A DNA stretch of 64,000 nt from positions 40,394,501-40,458,500 of the forward strand of contig CM077593.1 in NCBI GenBank assembly GCA_039654915.1, written 5' to 3'. Of the stretch, positions 48,127 through 59,206 are shown piece by piece. How positions within the stretch are numbered: the stretch's first letter is position 1; every line of letters begins with the position of its first letter. Below the pieces are notes generated by a model. It was not told where the DNA came from and searched no databases. It saw nothing but the letters and a program-made list of their open reading frames with translations. The DNA comes from Aquilaria yunnanensis. Its lineage: Eukaryota > Streptophyta > Magnoliopsida > Malvales > Thymelaeaceae. A program made the translations under genes and the position numbers.

Positions 48127-48992
48127 TGATAGCCAAAGGCTATCGCCTCAATCTGGCCGAATACCCTGCCACAACAATGGCCAGAAGAACTGGCGCTTCC
48201 CGGGAATAGGTGGAATCATGCACCTCGGGAGATAGCCTGAGAGCTCCGAGCCTCGGCACGCCAGTAAAACTTGAGGACTCCATTCGCCCCCCAAGGTTGT
48301 GAACAGCGCGCCTTCGGAAAAGTGGCACCAGACATTGCTGCCCGAATATGATATCCCCGAAGGCGGAACCCCCTGGAACTGGGAACCCCGAACTGAGGGT
48401 ATGCTTCCCGAAGAGGCTCTGTCTGAACTAGAGGACGACCTCGCCCAGGGACCTCGGGAGTACGGCAGGCGCATTTAAGGAAGCATTTAAGGAAGCCTCT
48501 GACACGTCCCACCACAGACGTAAAAAGTCGCCTTGACGCGCAGACGCCATCAGAATCATATCATGGCCCGTCTCAGCACAAGGCTCGAGGCCATCTAGTT
48601 ACCAACTATCTGTCCCCTACGCCCAGACGTTCAGGAGCATCCGACCGCACACGTGTCATGATCTGAACGGGCTAGGTATTCCTATATATACAGGAAATAA
48701 ATACTTGACAGGAGGTTGGCAGGCCGGATATACAGCTCCCACACTCTGAGAAAATACCAGGCGAGACTTTTCTGCCTTTCTCTTTGAGCTAGTGACTTTC
48801 TCCTTCTTCCGGCCACCACTGACTTGGGCGTCGGAGGCTCCCCCCCCGGAAAAACACTCCGGGGGCCTCCTAACCCTGTTTACCAGCTTTTCAGGTACTC
48901 TCCCTGGGGTGATCCACCTTCCAGGCGTTCTTCCTCCTAGAAGTCTCCTCAACAGTCATCATGACTCACAACGATGAGGCCTTAGGCCATCA
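48127..48992 (+). repeat. 5' LTR of copy C (866 bp)
   Basis: TGATAGCC to GGCCATCA. The first 19 bases form a hairpin (GATAGCC-AAA-GGCTATC). An ACACGTGTCATGATCTG block is at 48649-48665 and TATATATA at 48683-48690, about 300 bases before the LTR end. The gag start codon lies inside it at 48961. Confidence 0.96.
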
Positions 48993-51900
48993 TTTGGCGC
49001 CGTCTGTGGGAACCCGCTCGCAGATTGCCGTCGTTGAGACTCGGCATTCTAAGGACAAGGGACTCCCAAGGCCCTCGTCCGCGCCTGAGATACAACCGGC
49101 TGCTGAGCAGACACTCCCAGAGACTTCTATGCCCGAGGAGGACCGCCCTCTGGTAATCACCATGAGCTTCTTGAGGGACGTTCAGCGCTCGGTCGTTGCT
49201 GAAATGACTCAGCAGATTGACCGAAGATGGCCACAGCAGTCACGGGCCCAGAAACCCTCCTCATCAGCACGCCCTCGGGAGAGAAGCCCCAAGTCTACAC
49301 ACCGCAGTTTAGGAAGTGGAGAGCCTCGCGGAGAATCATCCACAGAAGATATAGCCCTCGGGAAACGGCCTGTGGGACAAACCGGGTCCAAGCGACCGAG
49401 AGTCTCACAGTGAAGCAGTTCGTCGCCCGAGGCGAGGTCCCTGACCCCTCCGCGCCGAACTCGCTCCCCGAAAAGGCGCCGTCGATCTCCCTCCCGCGAA
49501 AATGGTCCTAGCGCCACTGCGCTTATGGAAAGGATATTGGCACGGCTGGACAGAGTGGAGAAGCAAGTGACCAGAAAACCCGTTTGGGACAGGCTGTTGG
49601 GGGCATTATGCGAAGATGGCTCCCCGTTTATTCGCACCGTCGTTGAGGCAGCTATGCCAGGCGACTTCAGAGTGCCTAGGCTGGAGATCTATGATGGCCG
49701 GACTGATCCACAGGCCCATCTGACGAAGTACAGGCGGAGCATGATAATGCACGGAGCTGATGACGCTACCATGTGCAAATGCTTTGAAGTCACCCTCACG
49801 GGCCCAGCAACAGCATGGTACAATTCTTTGCCCCCAGGGACTATCACTGAGTTTCAGGAGTTGTCCACAGCCTTTACCCAACAGTTCATTGGGAGCAGGC
49901 CGACGGCCAAAATGCCTGTGCAGATGTTCGACATAGAGCAGAGAAACGGAGAGACGATCCGAGACTATGTCGAACGATTCAACAGGGAAGCACTCAGCGT
50001 CCCGGACTTCCAGCCCGAAATCCGCATCCTCGCTATGACACGGGGCCTTCGGCGTGACTCACAGCTGTTCTACGAGTTCTCAAAGGACCCCCCGGAGACC
50101 CTCAGAGAATTTTACCGAAGGGCAGAGCAGCACATGACAGCCGAGGAATTGAGGATGGCGGGGCCGAAGTCTGATCATCACCGCGCCGAAGGGTCCAGCC
50201 AGCAAGCTCGGCATCTTTCTGAACACACAGGTCGGCCACGGCGAATGCGAGGAAAGAAACCTCAAAGTTTCACACCCTTGAGCACGACACGGACCAACAT
50301 TCTCATGGCACTGGAAAGGCAAGGGACGAAGATTCGGCGGCCAAAGGCAATGGCCGCCGATAATAAGAAGAATGCCAAGAAGTTCTGCCAGTTTCATCGC
50401 GACCACGGTCATGACACCGAAGACTGCTTCCAGCTGAAGAAGTACATAGAGTCGCTGATCAAACAGGGCCAGCTTCGCAAATACCTGCGGATGCCCTCCC
50501 CAAAAGGCAGAAAAAAGGAGGAAGAGAGGGCCGAAAATGAGGACTATGACTCAGACAGGCGGAGAAACAGAAGTCCAAAAAGGCGCCTTCCACCTCCAGT
50601 AGGGGTCATCCAAACCATTACCACGGGGCTCCCATCCTCGGAAAGAAAGCGGAAGGCCAGAGAAATTGCGGTTATGGAGTATCAAAGTCCATCAAAGAAA
50701 TTGGCTCGCAAAGATGGCTCCACCGTCGTCTTCCCCCACGACGACCCGCTGCTGATAATGGCGAGAATAGGGAACTGGGACGTCAAAAGAGTGTTGCTCG
50801 ATGATGGCTCAAATACTGACGTCCTGTTCTCGCACTTACTGCCGCGCTTGGGCATCTCCAGCAGCGAACTTAAACCTGTCACCACGCCCACCTTCGGCGT
50901 TGGACCAGCGGAACTACCCGTCCTCGGATGGATCGACCTCCCTTTAATGATAAAAGGCACTTCGGTAGACGGAGCGGCTGAGTTGTACGCGTCCACAATG
51001 GCAAGATTCATCGTCATGGAGGTCCCGTCTTCGTACAACGCCATCCTTGGAAGGAAGACTCAGGGGAACCTGCACATTCGCCCCGATGTGAAGTACTTGA
51101 CTGTCACATTCGCCACCAAGGATGGAGATGCAGAGGTCTTTATCGACCAAGCCGAGGTAAGAAAGGTGTTTGTAAAAGCACGAAAGGCTCCGGCAGACAA
51201 CTCTACACAAATAGTGGAGGCAAAGGCGCAGGAGAAAGGCAAAGAAAGAGATCCCGCAGAAGCAGAAATGGAAGCAGTAGATCTTGTCCCAGGACAATCT
51301 ACCCGAATAGGGAAGAGCTTGGCCAAAGGTGATAAGGAAATTCTTGTATCCTTTCTGCTGAAAAATAAAGATCTGTTTGCCTACTCGCCGAAAGACATGC
51401 CAGGAGTGAACCCTGGCATAATACAGCACAGCCTCAAAGTAAGCCCGGAAGCAAAACCTATCAGGCAAAAGAAACGAAGCATCTCAGCCCACAAAAGTAA
51501 CTTCGTGAGAACCGAAGTCCAGCGCCTATTGGATGCTGAAGTTATCAGGGAGGTCAAATACCCCGAATGGTTAAGCAACGTGGTCATTGCCACAAAAGAA
51601 GGTAGCAGCAAACTCCGGATGTGCATTGATTTCAGAAACTTGAACGATGCTTGCCCGAAAGACTCATTTCCCCTCCCGCCAATAGATCAACTGGTAGATT
51701 CAACGGCCGAATACGGGCTCCTGAGCTTCCTAGATGCCTTCAGCGGCTACCATCAGATAAGGATGGACCCCGAAGATGAAGAGAAAACTGCCTTCATCAC
51801 CGAGGGAGGAACGTACTGCTATATCAGAATGCCTTTCGGGCTGAAAAATGCAGGAGCCACCTACCAGAGATTGATGAACAAGGTCTTTAAGGACCAAATG

Positions 51901-54386
51901 GGGAGAAACATGGAAGTATATGTTGATGATATGATAGTAAAAAGCAAGCTGCCCGGCTACCACGTTGCAGATTTGGAGGAAACCTTCCAAAAGCTCAGAG
52001 CCTTCGGGATTCACCTTAACCCCGAGAAGTGTATCTTCGGGGTGACGTCGGGAAAATTCCTTGGGTACATGGTATCCGAAAGAGGCATCGACGCCAATCC
52101 TGAGAAGATTAAGGCTCTGCTTGAGTTCCGAACTCCTGCCACAGTCAAAGACGTGCAGAGACTAACCGGAAGAATAACCTCTCTGAGCAGGTTTATTTCC
52201 AGGTACGGAGATAGGTGTAGACCTTTCTTCAAAGTCCTCACAAAGGCAGCAAAGATGGAAGGCGACCTCGGAAGAAACAATCATCCCTGGGATGAAGATT
52301 GCCAAAAGGCCTGGGAAGAACTCAAAGTCTACCTGGCCATGAGCTCGGTCCTGATAAAAGAAGAAGGGCCGAAACAATGGCCGGTCTACTACGTCAGCAA
52401 GTCCCTGCATGGTGCCGAAGTCAGGTACCCTTTGCTTCAAAAAGCTATATACGCCTTGGTGCTTGCAGGAAGAAGACTGCGACCATATTTCCAGGCTCAC
52501 CTCATCATCGTCCGAAGTAGTCTACCACTACGGGATGTTATGAAAAGAGTTGATCATTCGGGAAGGCTCTCCAAGTGGTGCATAGAGCTTGGCGAACACG
52601 AAATCACGTATGAGCCTCGGAAGGCCATAAAACCCAAGCATTGGCAGATTTTATCGCCGAAATACCCACCACTGAGGAGAACCACTCAGATCCGAAAGAA
52701 GGTGAGCCAGAATGGACCTTGCATGTTGACGGAGCCTCGGGGTCCATACACCAGGGAGCTGGAATAGTTATCAGAGGACCCGAAGGCCTAGAGGTGATGA
52801 AGGCTATCAAGTTCAGCTTCAACGTCACCAATAATGTGGCTGAGTATGAATCCCTCATAGCGGGATTACGCTTGGCCAGAAAGATTGGCGTGAGCAACTT
52901 AAGGGCTCACAGCGATTCCCAGCTGGTAGTTCGGCAGACGGCAGGAGATTATGGGGCGAAGGACCCAATCTTGGCAAAATACCACGAGCTGGTAACAAAA
53001 CTCATCCAAGAGTTTGACGCCGTGCGGATCAAAAATGTACCCCGGCGGAATAACACTGAGGCAGATTGCTTAGCGAAGTCCAAAACATACACCGAGGTGC
53101 TAGACCATCCAAGCATCTCCGTGCTAAGCGTAACGTCCTCGGGAACAGGGTGGAAGGACCCCATAAAGAAATACCTCGCAGAGAATGAGCTTCCCGAAGA
53201 CGCTGGCAATGCTGCAAGACTGCGAAGACGTGCCGGAAGATTCTTCCTGATTGGTGAAGAGTTATATCGGCAAGGATATGCAAATCCGCTGCAGAGATGT
53301 GTGGGCGAAGAGGATACTGAGATGGTTCTCGAAGAAGTTCATGAAGGCATGTGCGGCTCGCACATTGGAACTGATGCCCTTGCAGCAGTGATACTCCGCC
53401 AAGGATACTTCTGGCCTACCCTGAGAAAGGACGCAAGGCAGTTCGTCCAGAAGTGCGGTAGTTGCCAGAGACATGCAAAAATCCAGAGGATACCCTCAGA
53501 AATGGTAACATCGGCAGACTATCCTTGGCCTTTCGCAGTCTGGGGTATAGACCTCATTGGGCCACTCCCCACAGCACCGGGAGGCGTGAAATTCTGCGTG
53601 GTAGCAGTGGACTATTTCTCAAAGTGGGTAGAGGCAGAACCACTAGCAACTATCTCGGCAAAAGAAGTGCAGAAGTTCGTATGGAAAAACATCGTATGCA
53701 GATTTGGCATACCGAGGGTACTAGTAGCTGATAATGGATCCCAGTTCATAGACAAAGGATTCCAGGAATTCATCAGCGACCTCGGAATAAAGATGCACTT
53801 CGCCCCAGTAGCTCACCCCCAAAGCAATGGGCAGGTGGAAGTATCAAACAGGACCATAAAAGATGGCCTGAAAAAGAGACTTGGGGAAGCCAAGGGGAAA
53901 TGGCCAGGAGAACTCCAAAGTGTATTGTGGAGCTACCGAACGACGCCACGAAGAGCCACAGGGGAAACTCCCTTCTCACTCGTCTTCGGAACAGAGGCCA
54001 TTATCCCAATAGAGATAGTTCAGCCTTCAATACGGGTGCAAGTATTTGATGAAGGCGGAAACGACCTCGGTCTGAGAACTAAGCTCGACCTTGTGACCGA
54101 ACACAGAGAAATAGCCGGGCTGAGAAGAAAAGCTTTCCAGCAAAGAGTGGCCGCGGCTATCAACCTAAAAGCCAGGCCAAAAGAAATCAAAAAAGGAGAC
54201 CTCGTTCTCTGAAAGGCCGACTTTGCACCCCGAAGGCCATCTCACGGCGTACTTCGCGCAAATTGGGAAGGACCTTATCTGGTTCTCGCCGAAGTACGGA
54301 AAGGCGTGTATAGGCTTGGCGACGCCGAAGGCGTAGAATTGAAAAACACTTGGCATTCAGACGCCTTGAAAAAATTCTACGCCTAA
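48961..54386 (+). pseudogene. gag-pol polyprotein of copy C, three lesions
   Basis: One long frame encodes everything for particle formation, reverse transcription and integration. It starts at ATG 48961 within the LTR and runs over the primer site to a TGA at 49411-49413, continuing in the same frame as an arginine-serine-rich stretch and the main gag. Within the 49525-52767 part: gag core (residues about 46-215, DPQAHLTKYRRSM), zinc motif CQFHRDHGHDTEDC (about 290), protease DDGSNTDVLFSHL (about 425), RT with YVDD at residues 799-802, and Ty3-type RNase H to about 1030. A one-base loss near 52632 shifts the frame. The next frame (52641-54212) has an archaeal-type RNase H (D30, E68, D92 of that frame) and integrase with HHCC finger, WGIDLIGP, VADNGSQF and GQVEVSN. 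A TGA at 54210-54212 precedes the last 57 codons, ending TAA 54384-54386. Otherwise it is unbroken. Confidence 0.93.
48995..49012 (+). other. primer-binding site of copy C
   Basis: TGGCGCCGTCTGTGGGAA, two bases after the LTR. T and F-type elements have one or two substitutions in the first seven bases and CATTTG in place of CGTCTG. From memory of Ogre/Tat elements this kind of site pairs with an arginine tRNA; I could not check that here. Confidence 0.8.
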
Positions 54387-54528
54387 GGTTGAGCGGAAGA
54401 GATATATTGTACAAGAAATATTCTAAGTACAGAATGGTCTTGAGAAAAATTCTTAAGTATACCAAATTGTCCAAGACAGAATTCCGCGAAGGTGGTCGCC
54501 ACGAAAAAAGCAGATGTGACTTCCCGAA

Positions 54529-55020
54529 GGCCCTTGAGCCACTATTCTCGGGAAAAATGGGAAACAAGAATCTTGCAAAGGTACTCGGCATAATCAGTGC
54601 AGAGAAAATTTTTCGAACACCCTTGAGCGTACATGCTCGGAAAAAAGGGAAAGCAAGAATCTCGTAATAGTGCACGCCAAAACAAAAGCAGAGATAATTT
54701 CCAAACACCCTTGAGCGTACATGCTCGGGAAAGAGGGAAATGAGCAATCTCGTGAGAATTTTCCTAAGTCCCTTGAGCAAATATGCTCGGGACAATAGGA
54801 AGACAGAAAAATTTGGCTGAAACTTTTCCGAAGTCCTTTGAGCAAACATGTTCGGGATAAAAGGAAACAAAAAGCCTGCAAAAGACTTAGCCAAATTTTT
54901 GCAAACTTTCCAGAAAGTCTCTTGAGCGAGCACACTCGGGATAAAGGAAGGTAAAAAGTTTCTTTGGTTACAGGTTTTCCGAAAGTCTCTTGAGCAAACG
55001 TTTTCGGGACATTGGAAATA
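54529..55020 (+). repeat. imperfect tandem repeats with hairpin cores, downstream of pol in copy C
   Basis: At least seven units of about 60-100 bp, each with a core like CTTGAGCGTACATGCTCGGG followed by a purine-rich GGGAAA-type tail. Cores begin at about 54531, 54632, 54709, 54772, 54836, 54919 and 54988. As RNA the core folds as CUUGAGC / GCUCGGG with a six-base loop, and several units keep pairing despite base changes. The region 54387-55142 has no gene. Such 3' repeats are known in Tat/Ogre elements and can seed satellite DNA. Confidence 0.8.
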
Positions 55021-55142
55021 AAGAAACTTGCAAGAAAGGACTTAGCCGAAAAGATTGTTCATTTAGAGCAAATGCTGCCTTACAAAAGAAGTGTCCAAAG
55101 AAGGAGCACGAAGGAGAAAAATAAGAGGAGCCCTAAAACAAA

Positions 55143-57490
55143 CTAGGGAGAGCCGGGCGGACGAAGACCAGGAAGCTTCAGATGCTCGACCTTGGACCAC
55201 TGCCACCGAGGTCCCTCAGGAATATTTAGGCCCTCCAGAAAAGAGAGGTCCAAATCTGGGAACCTCTGCAGCACCTGGTGCCGAGCGAGGCAGAAGCCGT
55301 CCTGAAAGGCGACCTTGGCCATGTTATCAGAAGTACGTTTTTGAACGCCAAGGACATTGACCTCGTCCCTCAGCTCAGCAACCTCCTCTTCGAGCTCGCT
55401 TATCCCCAGCATCTCTCCGGACTCCTTCTTCAGAGCCTCGACCTCGGCTTGAAGAGCATTGTTCTCGTCCGTCAACCTCGACGCAAGACTGTCAGAAAAG
55501 CCTTGTCCTTGACAAGATCTTCGTTGGCGGCGAGCAGCCCCTTTACTTGGTCGCCGAGGTCGGCAATCTTCCGGGAGGAGTCCTTTTCAAGTTCTTCTCT
55601 TTTCTTCGAGAACTCCTCCCGAACGGCAGCAAGTTGCTGAGAACAATCCGCTGTCAGCTGCTGGTTGCTGGCGATCACCTTCGCAAGCGAAGCCTTCGCT
55701 TCACTGAGTTCCCGCGAAGTCGCATCCTTGGAGGCAGCCTGTCTGGCCACCCGAACTCGGAGATAACCAGCGTACTCCAGCAGCTACGTTAAGGCAAAAG
55801 TCCAGGTTAGTACAAGTCTAAACACTTAGAAAATTGAGGAAAAAAGTGTAAAGACTATACCTGAGCAGCATGCTCGGTGACTTTTACGGCGAGGGTGTTA
55901 TCCCCCGGGTGAGCCGCCGCAATGGCCCGGAAGGAGGCGTCAGTGGTGATCCCCTTCCAAATCTCCTTTGTCATTTTTGGACAATCGTCGGAGAGCAAAT
56001 TCATATCCTCCGTGATTGTCCAGAAGGGCTCCAAGGGGATCTTCCCCTCAGGGATTATGGCATCGCGGAGGGCTCGTTTCCTCGCTTGAATGGCCCTCCA
56101 GCCAGCAGCAAGGGGCTCCTCTGAAAGTAGGAAGGAAGTTAGGAGCAGAAGAAAAATTCGCGAAAGGAAAAGGAGCTGAACTTCGCCTAAAGGCATACCT
56201 GGAAGAACCTCGGAGACAGTGTCGTCGGGATCCTCGGGCCCCTCGGAAGAAAGACCCTTACCCTTCTGCCGGTACCGCTCCTCGGCGGTGGGTACTTCTA
56301 CCACTACAGTGTTTCTGGGGGCCTCGAGGTCGAGAGGAGGCACCTTGGCGGAAGTAGCGGGGACCTCGGCCGGTGGAATTTCAACAAGACCAGCGTCTTC
56401 GCCAGCTTCTTCTTCCAAAAGCTCTGGCTGAGAAGGCTGGAGAGCCTTCCTAGCTCGCTTCGCCGAGGGTCCCGCCCCTGTCGTCTTCCTTCTTCAGGAA
56501 GCCGCCTTCTTTGTCTGCTCCCCCTTCTCCACTTGGCCAGAAAAGAGGGCCTTGTAATAAGCGGCAGCCCCATCGCCTATCTCTGAAAAAGAGAAGAAAT
56601 ATCAGCGTAAGTCCGAGGAAAAAGTATAAAGGGATGGAAGATTACTCACTTTCGGCAAAAGTTTCGAAAGAAGTCTCCCCCTTAAGGAGCTTGACCAGCC
56701 AGGAGTCTTTCCCGGCGATGGCGGGAGCGGGCATATTGAGGTCAGTCACGTGCTCCTTAACCACTTTCAGCTCCCGAAGGACTTCTTCGGTCATCAACCT
56801 CCAGTTGATAGGAAAGGGGTAAAGAGCACGAGGAGAGACCTCGGGAGCCCAGTCAGCAACTGCCCGAATGCGGGCGTCGAAATCCGCGAACACGGAAGCC
56901 AACGGTGGGGTCAGCAGCATCCTCGGATCAACGACGTCTGCGTTCAGCACTCCCTGAGCCCACCTGGTCGGGACATCAGACCAGTTCTTATCCACCTTGA
57001 GGAAAAAGAACTTAGGCTGCCACCCCCGCCAGCTATCCTTCGTGTCGAAGGTGAAGGTGAATTTTTTGCTCCCGGATCCCCGAGGCAGCAGGAAATAGAA
57101 GCCACCCTTCGGGACCACATAGAGCTTGTAGTACTGCATTAAAATGATGAAGTGGGGCTCTATCCCGAACACGCCACACATGCAGAGGTAGGCGTTAAAA
57201 TAGCAGTACGCGTTCGGGGGAAGCTGGTTCACAGCAATGCCATGGAATTGGCAGAACTCGCAAACCACCTTCGGGGGAGGATACCGAAGTCCGGCCTTCA
57301 GTTGGGCTTGGAAGACAGTAACCTCGTCGCCACGGTTTGAAAAAGCAAAATGGCTAGAACGAGGCAGTCTGGTCACAGCGTAAGACGGAAGAAAGAATTT
57401 TTTCTTCCACCTCTCTAGTTTTTCGGGGGTGGTACAGCAAGGATGGGCCAGAAGAGGTTTCCAGCTCTCGGGAACAGGCATCGCAGACAT
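55143..57490 (-). pseudogene. antisense four-exon gene of copy C, with a nonsense and a frameshift mutation
   Basis: Exons 57490-56650, 56582-56199, 56120-55861 and 55783-55143; introns 67, 78 and 77 bp with GT-AG ends as in A and B. Exon 1 is open for 282 codons and near identical to copy A. Exon 2 has a TGA at about 56494-56496 where A and B have CGA. Exon 4 has a one-base loss near 55498 relative to copy B, after LAANEDLVKDKA. Beyond it, the coiled coil (EVEALKKESGE, LEEEVAELRDEV) and the C-terminal block FQDGFCLARHQVLQRFPDLDLSFLEG are readable, ending GLRPPGSP at 55143, the true C-terminus lost in copy B. It shares the C-terminal block with the T element gene at 14906-15070. Confidence 0.8.
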
Positions 57491-57787
57491 GAAAAAGAGT
57501 TTGAGATGGAAAAGAAAATAGTTTCCAGAAAAAACTCAGAAGACGAGTTTGGAAAAAACAACAGTTTTCCAGAAAAACTCAGAAAAATAGAGGAATCAGA
57601 GTACTCTGAAAATCAAAACCCACCCAAAAATTTGCCTGAGGACGCCGTCGTGAAAGTTGGTAGGAAAAGCTCTGATTAAAGAAGCTCCGCCACAGAAAGC
57701 AAGATAAAACGCAAGAACAGAGGGCAAAGCAGAGAGAGAGCAGAAAAAGAGCAGAAAAACAGTAAGTGGGACTTATGATGGAATGGG

Positions 57788-57796
57788 CTATTTATA
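57788..57796 (-). promoter_or_regulatory. TATA box for the antisense gene of copy C
   Basis: TATAAATAG on the minus strand, about 300 bp before the start codon; G-box CACGTGTCA at 57927-57935. 57491-58327 holds no gene. Confidence 0.55.
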
Positions 57797-58327
57797 GGCC
57801 AAAGGTGGGTAACCGAAAGAACATCATAAGTACCCATTGGAGGCGAACCGTCACCGTAACTGCCCGCTGCACCCGAAAAGGCGCGCCCTCTGTAAATGAC
57901 GCGCCTCTCCTCCAATGGCAAGAAGCCACGTGTCAACCGCTGCGCAAAAATGGGGGACCTGCCTCCCCAAACGTGCCTGGAAAACCGGGACACGCCTCCT
58001 GATTGGGACACGTCGTTTGACATCCCTGAGAAATGGAGACGCGCCGCTCAGTCTGACACGCTTGGCCATCAGACCTGCAGAAATAAAAAGCAGGCCACCT
58101 CGAGGACACCAAGAGACAGGCTATGGCTGAACAGCCCATGACTTTTGGGCAAGAGGTGTATCTTCGGTACAGGCTTTGCCTCGGAGACACCAAAGAATAG
58201 GCCAAGGCCGAACAGCCCAGACCCTCGGGCAAAAGGTGCGACCTCGGAACAGGTTATGCTTCCCAACAAGACTCCCAACGGCAACCTCGGAAAGAGATGC
58301 AAACCGAAGTCTTCACTTCGGCTTTCC

Positions 58328-58340
58328 AGAGGGGGGCACG
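58328..58340 (+). other. polypurine tract of copy C
   Basis: AGAGGGGGGCACG directly before the 3' LTR, the expected primer for plus-strand DNA synthesis. The CG at the end is CATG in copies A and B. Confidence 0.85.
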
Positions 58341-59206
58341 TGATAGCCAAAGGCTATCGCCTCAATCTGGCCGAATACCCTGCCACAACAATGGCCAGAA
58401 GAACTGGCGCTTCCCGGGAATAGGTGGAATCATGCACCTCGGGAGATAGCCTGAGAGCTCCGAGCCTCGGCACGCCAGTAAAACTTGAGGACTCCATTCG
58501 CCCCCCAAGGTTGTGAACAGCGCGCCTTCGGAAAAGTGGCACCAGACATTGCTGCCCGAATATGATATCCCCGAAGGCGGAACCCCCTGGAACTGGGAAC
58601 CCCGAACTGAGGGTATGCTTCCCGAAGAGGCTCTGTCCGAACTAGAGGACGACCTCGCCCAGGGACCTCGGGAGTACGGCAGGCGCATTTAAGGAAGCAT
58701 TTAAGGAAGCCTCTGACACGTCCCACCACAGACGTAAAAAGTCGTCCTGACGCGCAGACGCCATCAGAATCATATCATGGCCCGTCTCAGCACAAGGCTC
58801 GAGGCCATCTAGTTACCAACTATCTGTCCCCTACGCCCAGACGTTCAGGAGCATCCGACCGCACACGTGTCATGATCTGAACGGGCTAGGTATTCCTATA
58901 TATACAGGAAATAAATACTTGACAGGAGGTTGGCAGGCCGGATATACAGCTCCCACACTCTGAGAAAATACCAGGCGAGACTTTTCTGCCTTTCTCTTTG
59001 AGCTAGTGACTTTCTCCTTCTTCCGGCCACCACTGACTTGGGCGTCGGAGGCTCCCCCCCCGGAAAAACACTCCGGGGGCCTCCTAACCCTGTTTACCAG
59101 CTTTTCAGGTACTCTCCTTGGGGCGATCCACCTTCCAGGCGTTCTTCCTCCTAGAAGTCTCCTCAACAGTCATCATGACTCACAACGATGAGGCCTTAGG
59201 CCATCA
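58341..59206 (+). repeat. 3' LTR of copy C (866 bp)
   Basis: Same length as the 5' LTR and about 99.4 percent identical by eye (for example C at 58638 against T at 48424). TATATATA at 58897-58904. Confidence 0.96.

Larger units (their letters stand above)
48127..59206 (+). mobile_element. copy C: complete Tat-lineage Ty3/gypsy element (11,080 bp)
   Basis: Two LTRs of 866 bp each, target duplication CCATG at 48122-48126 and 59207-59211, and the empty site is visible in the other E2 LTR at about 39032. Order: 5' LTR, primer site, gag-pol, tandem-repeat spacer, antisense gene, its promoter, purine-rich tract, 3' LTR. The order RT, RNase H, archaeal RNase H, integrase and the antisense gene place it in the Tat group (Ogre/Retand/Grande-like). 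About five LTR differences in 866 bp (mostly C/T) mark it as the youngest insertion here. Confidence 0.96.

Noticed and set aside
48656..48952. A 98-codon frame on the opposite strand of every A/B/C family LTR (for example also 3038-3334, 22009-22305, 29137-29433)
   Set aside because: It recurs only because the LTRs are homologous, shows no family resemblance, is arginine- and proline-rich as expected from GC-rich antisense sequence, and overlaps the LTR promoter.
49411..49413. The TGA between the gag leader and main gag as a regulated stop-codon readthrough
   Set aside because: The other two TGA codons of copy C (one with CGA in sister copies) point to simple CpG decay. It would be reconsidered if intact copies also carry it.
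52641..52767. Overlap of the two gag-pol frames of copy C as a programmed frameshift
   Set aside because: The second frame has no proper start, the site lacks a convincing slippery heptamer, and element T has one more base at the homologous place and reads on in a single frame.
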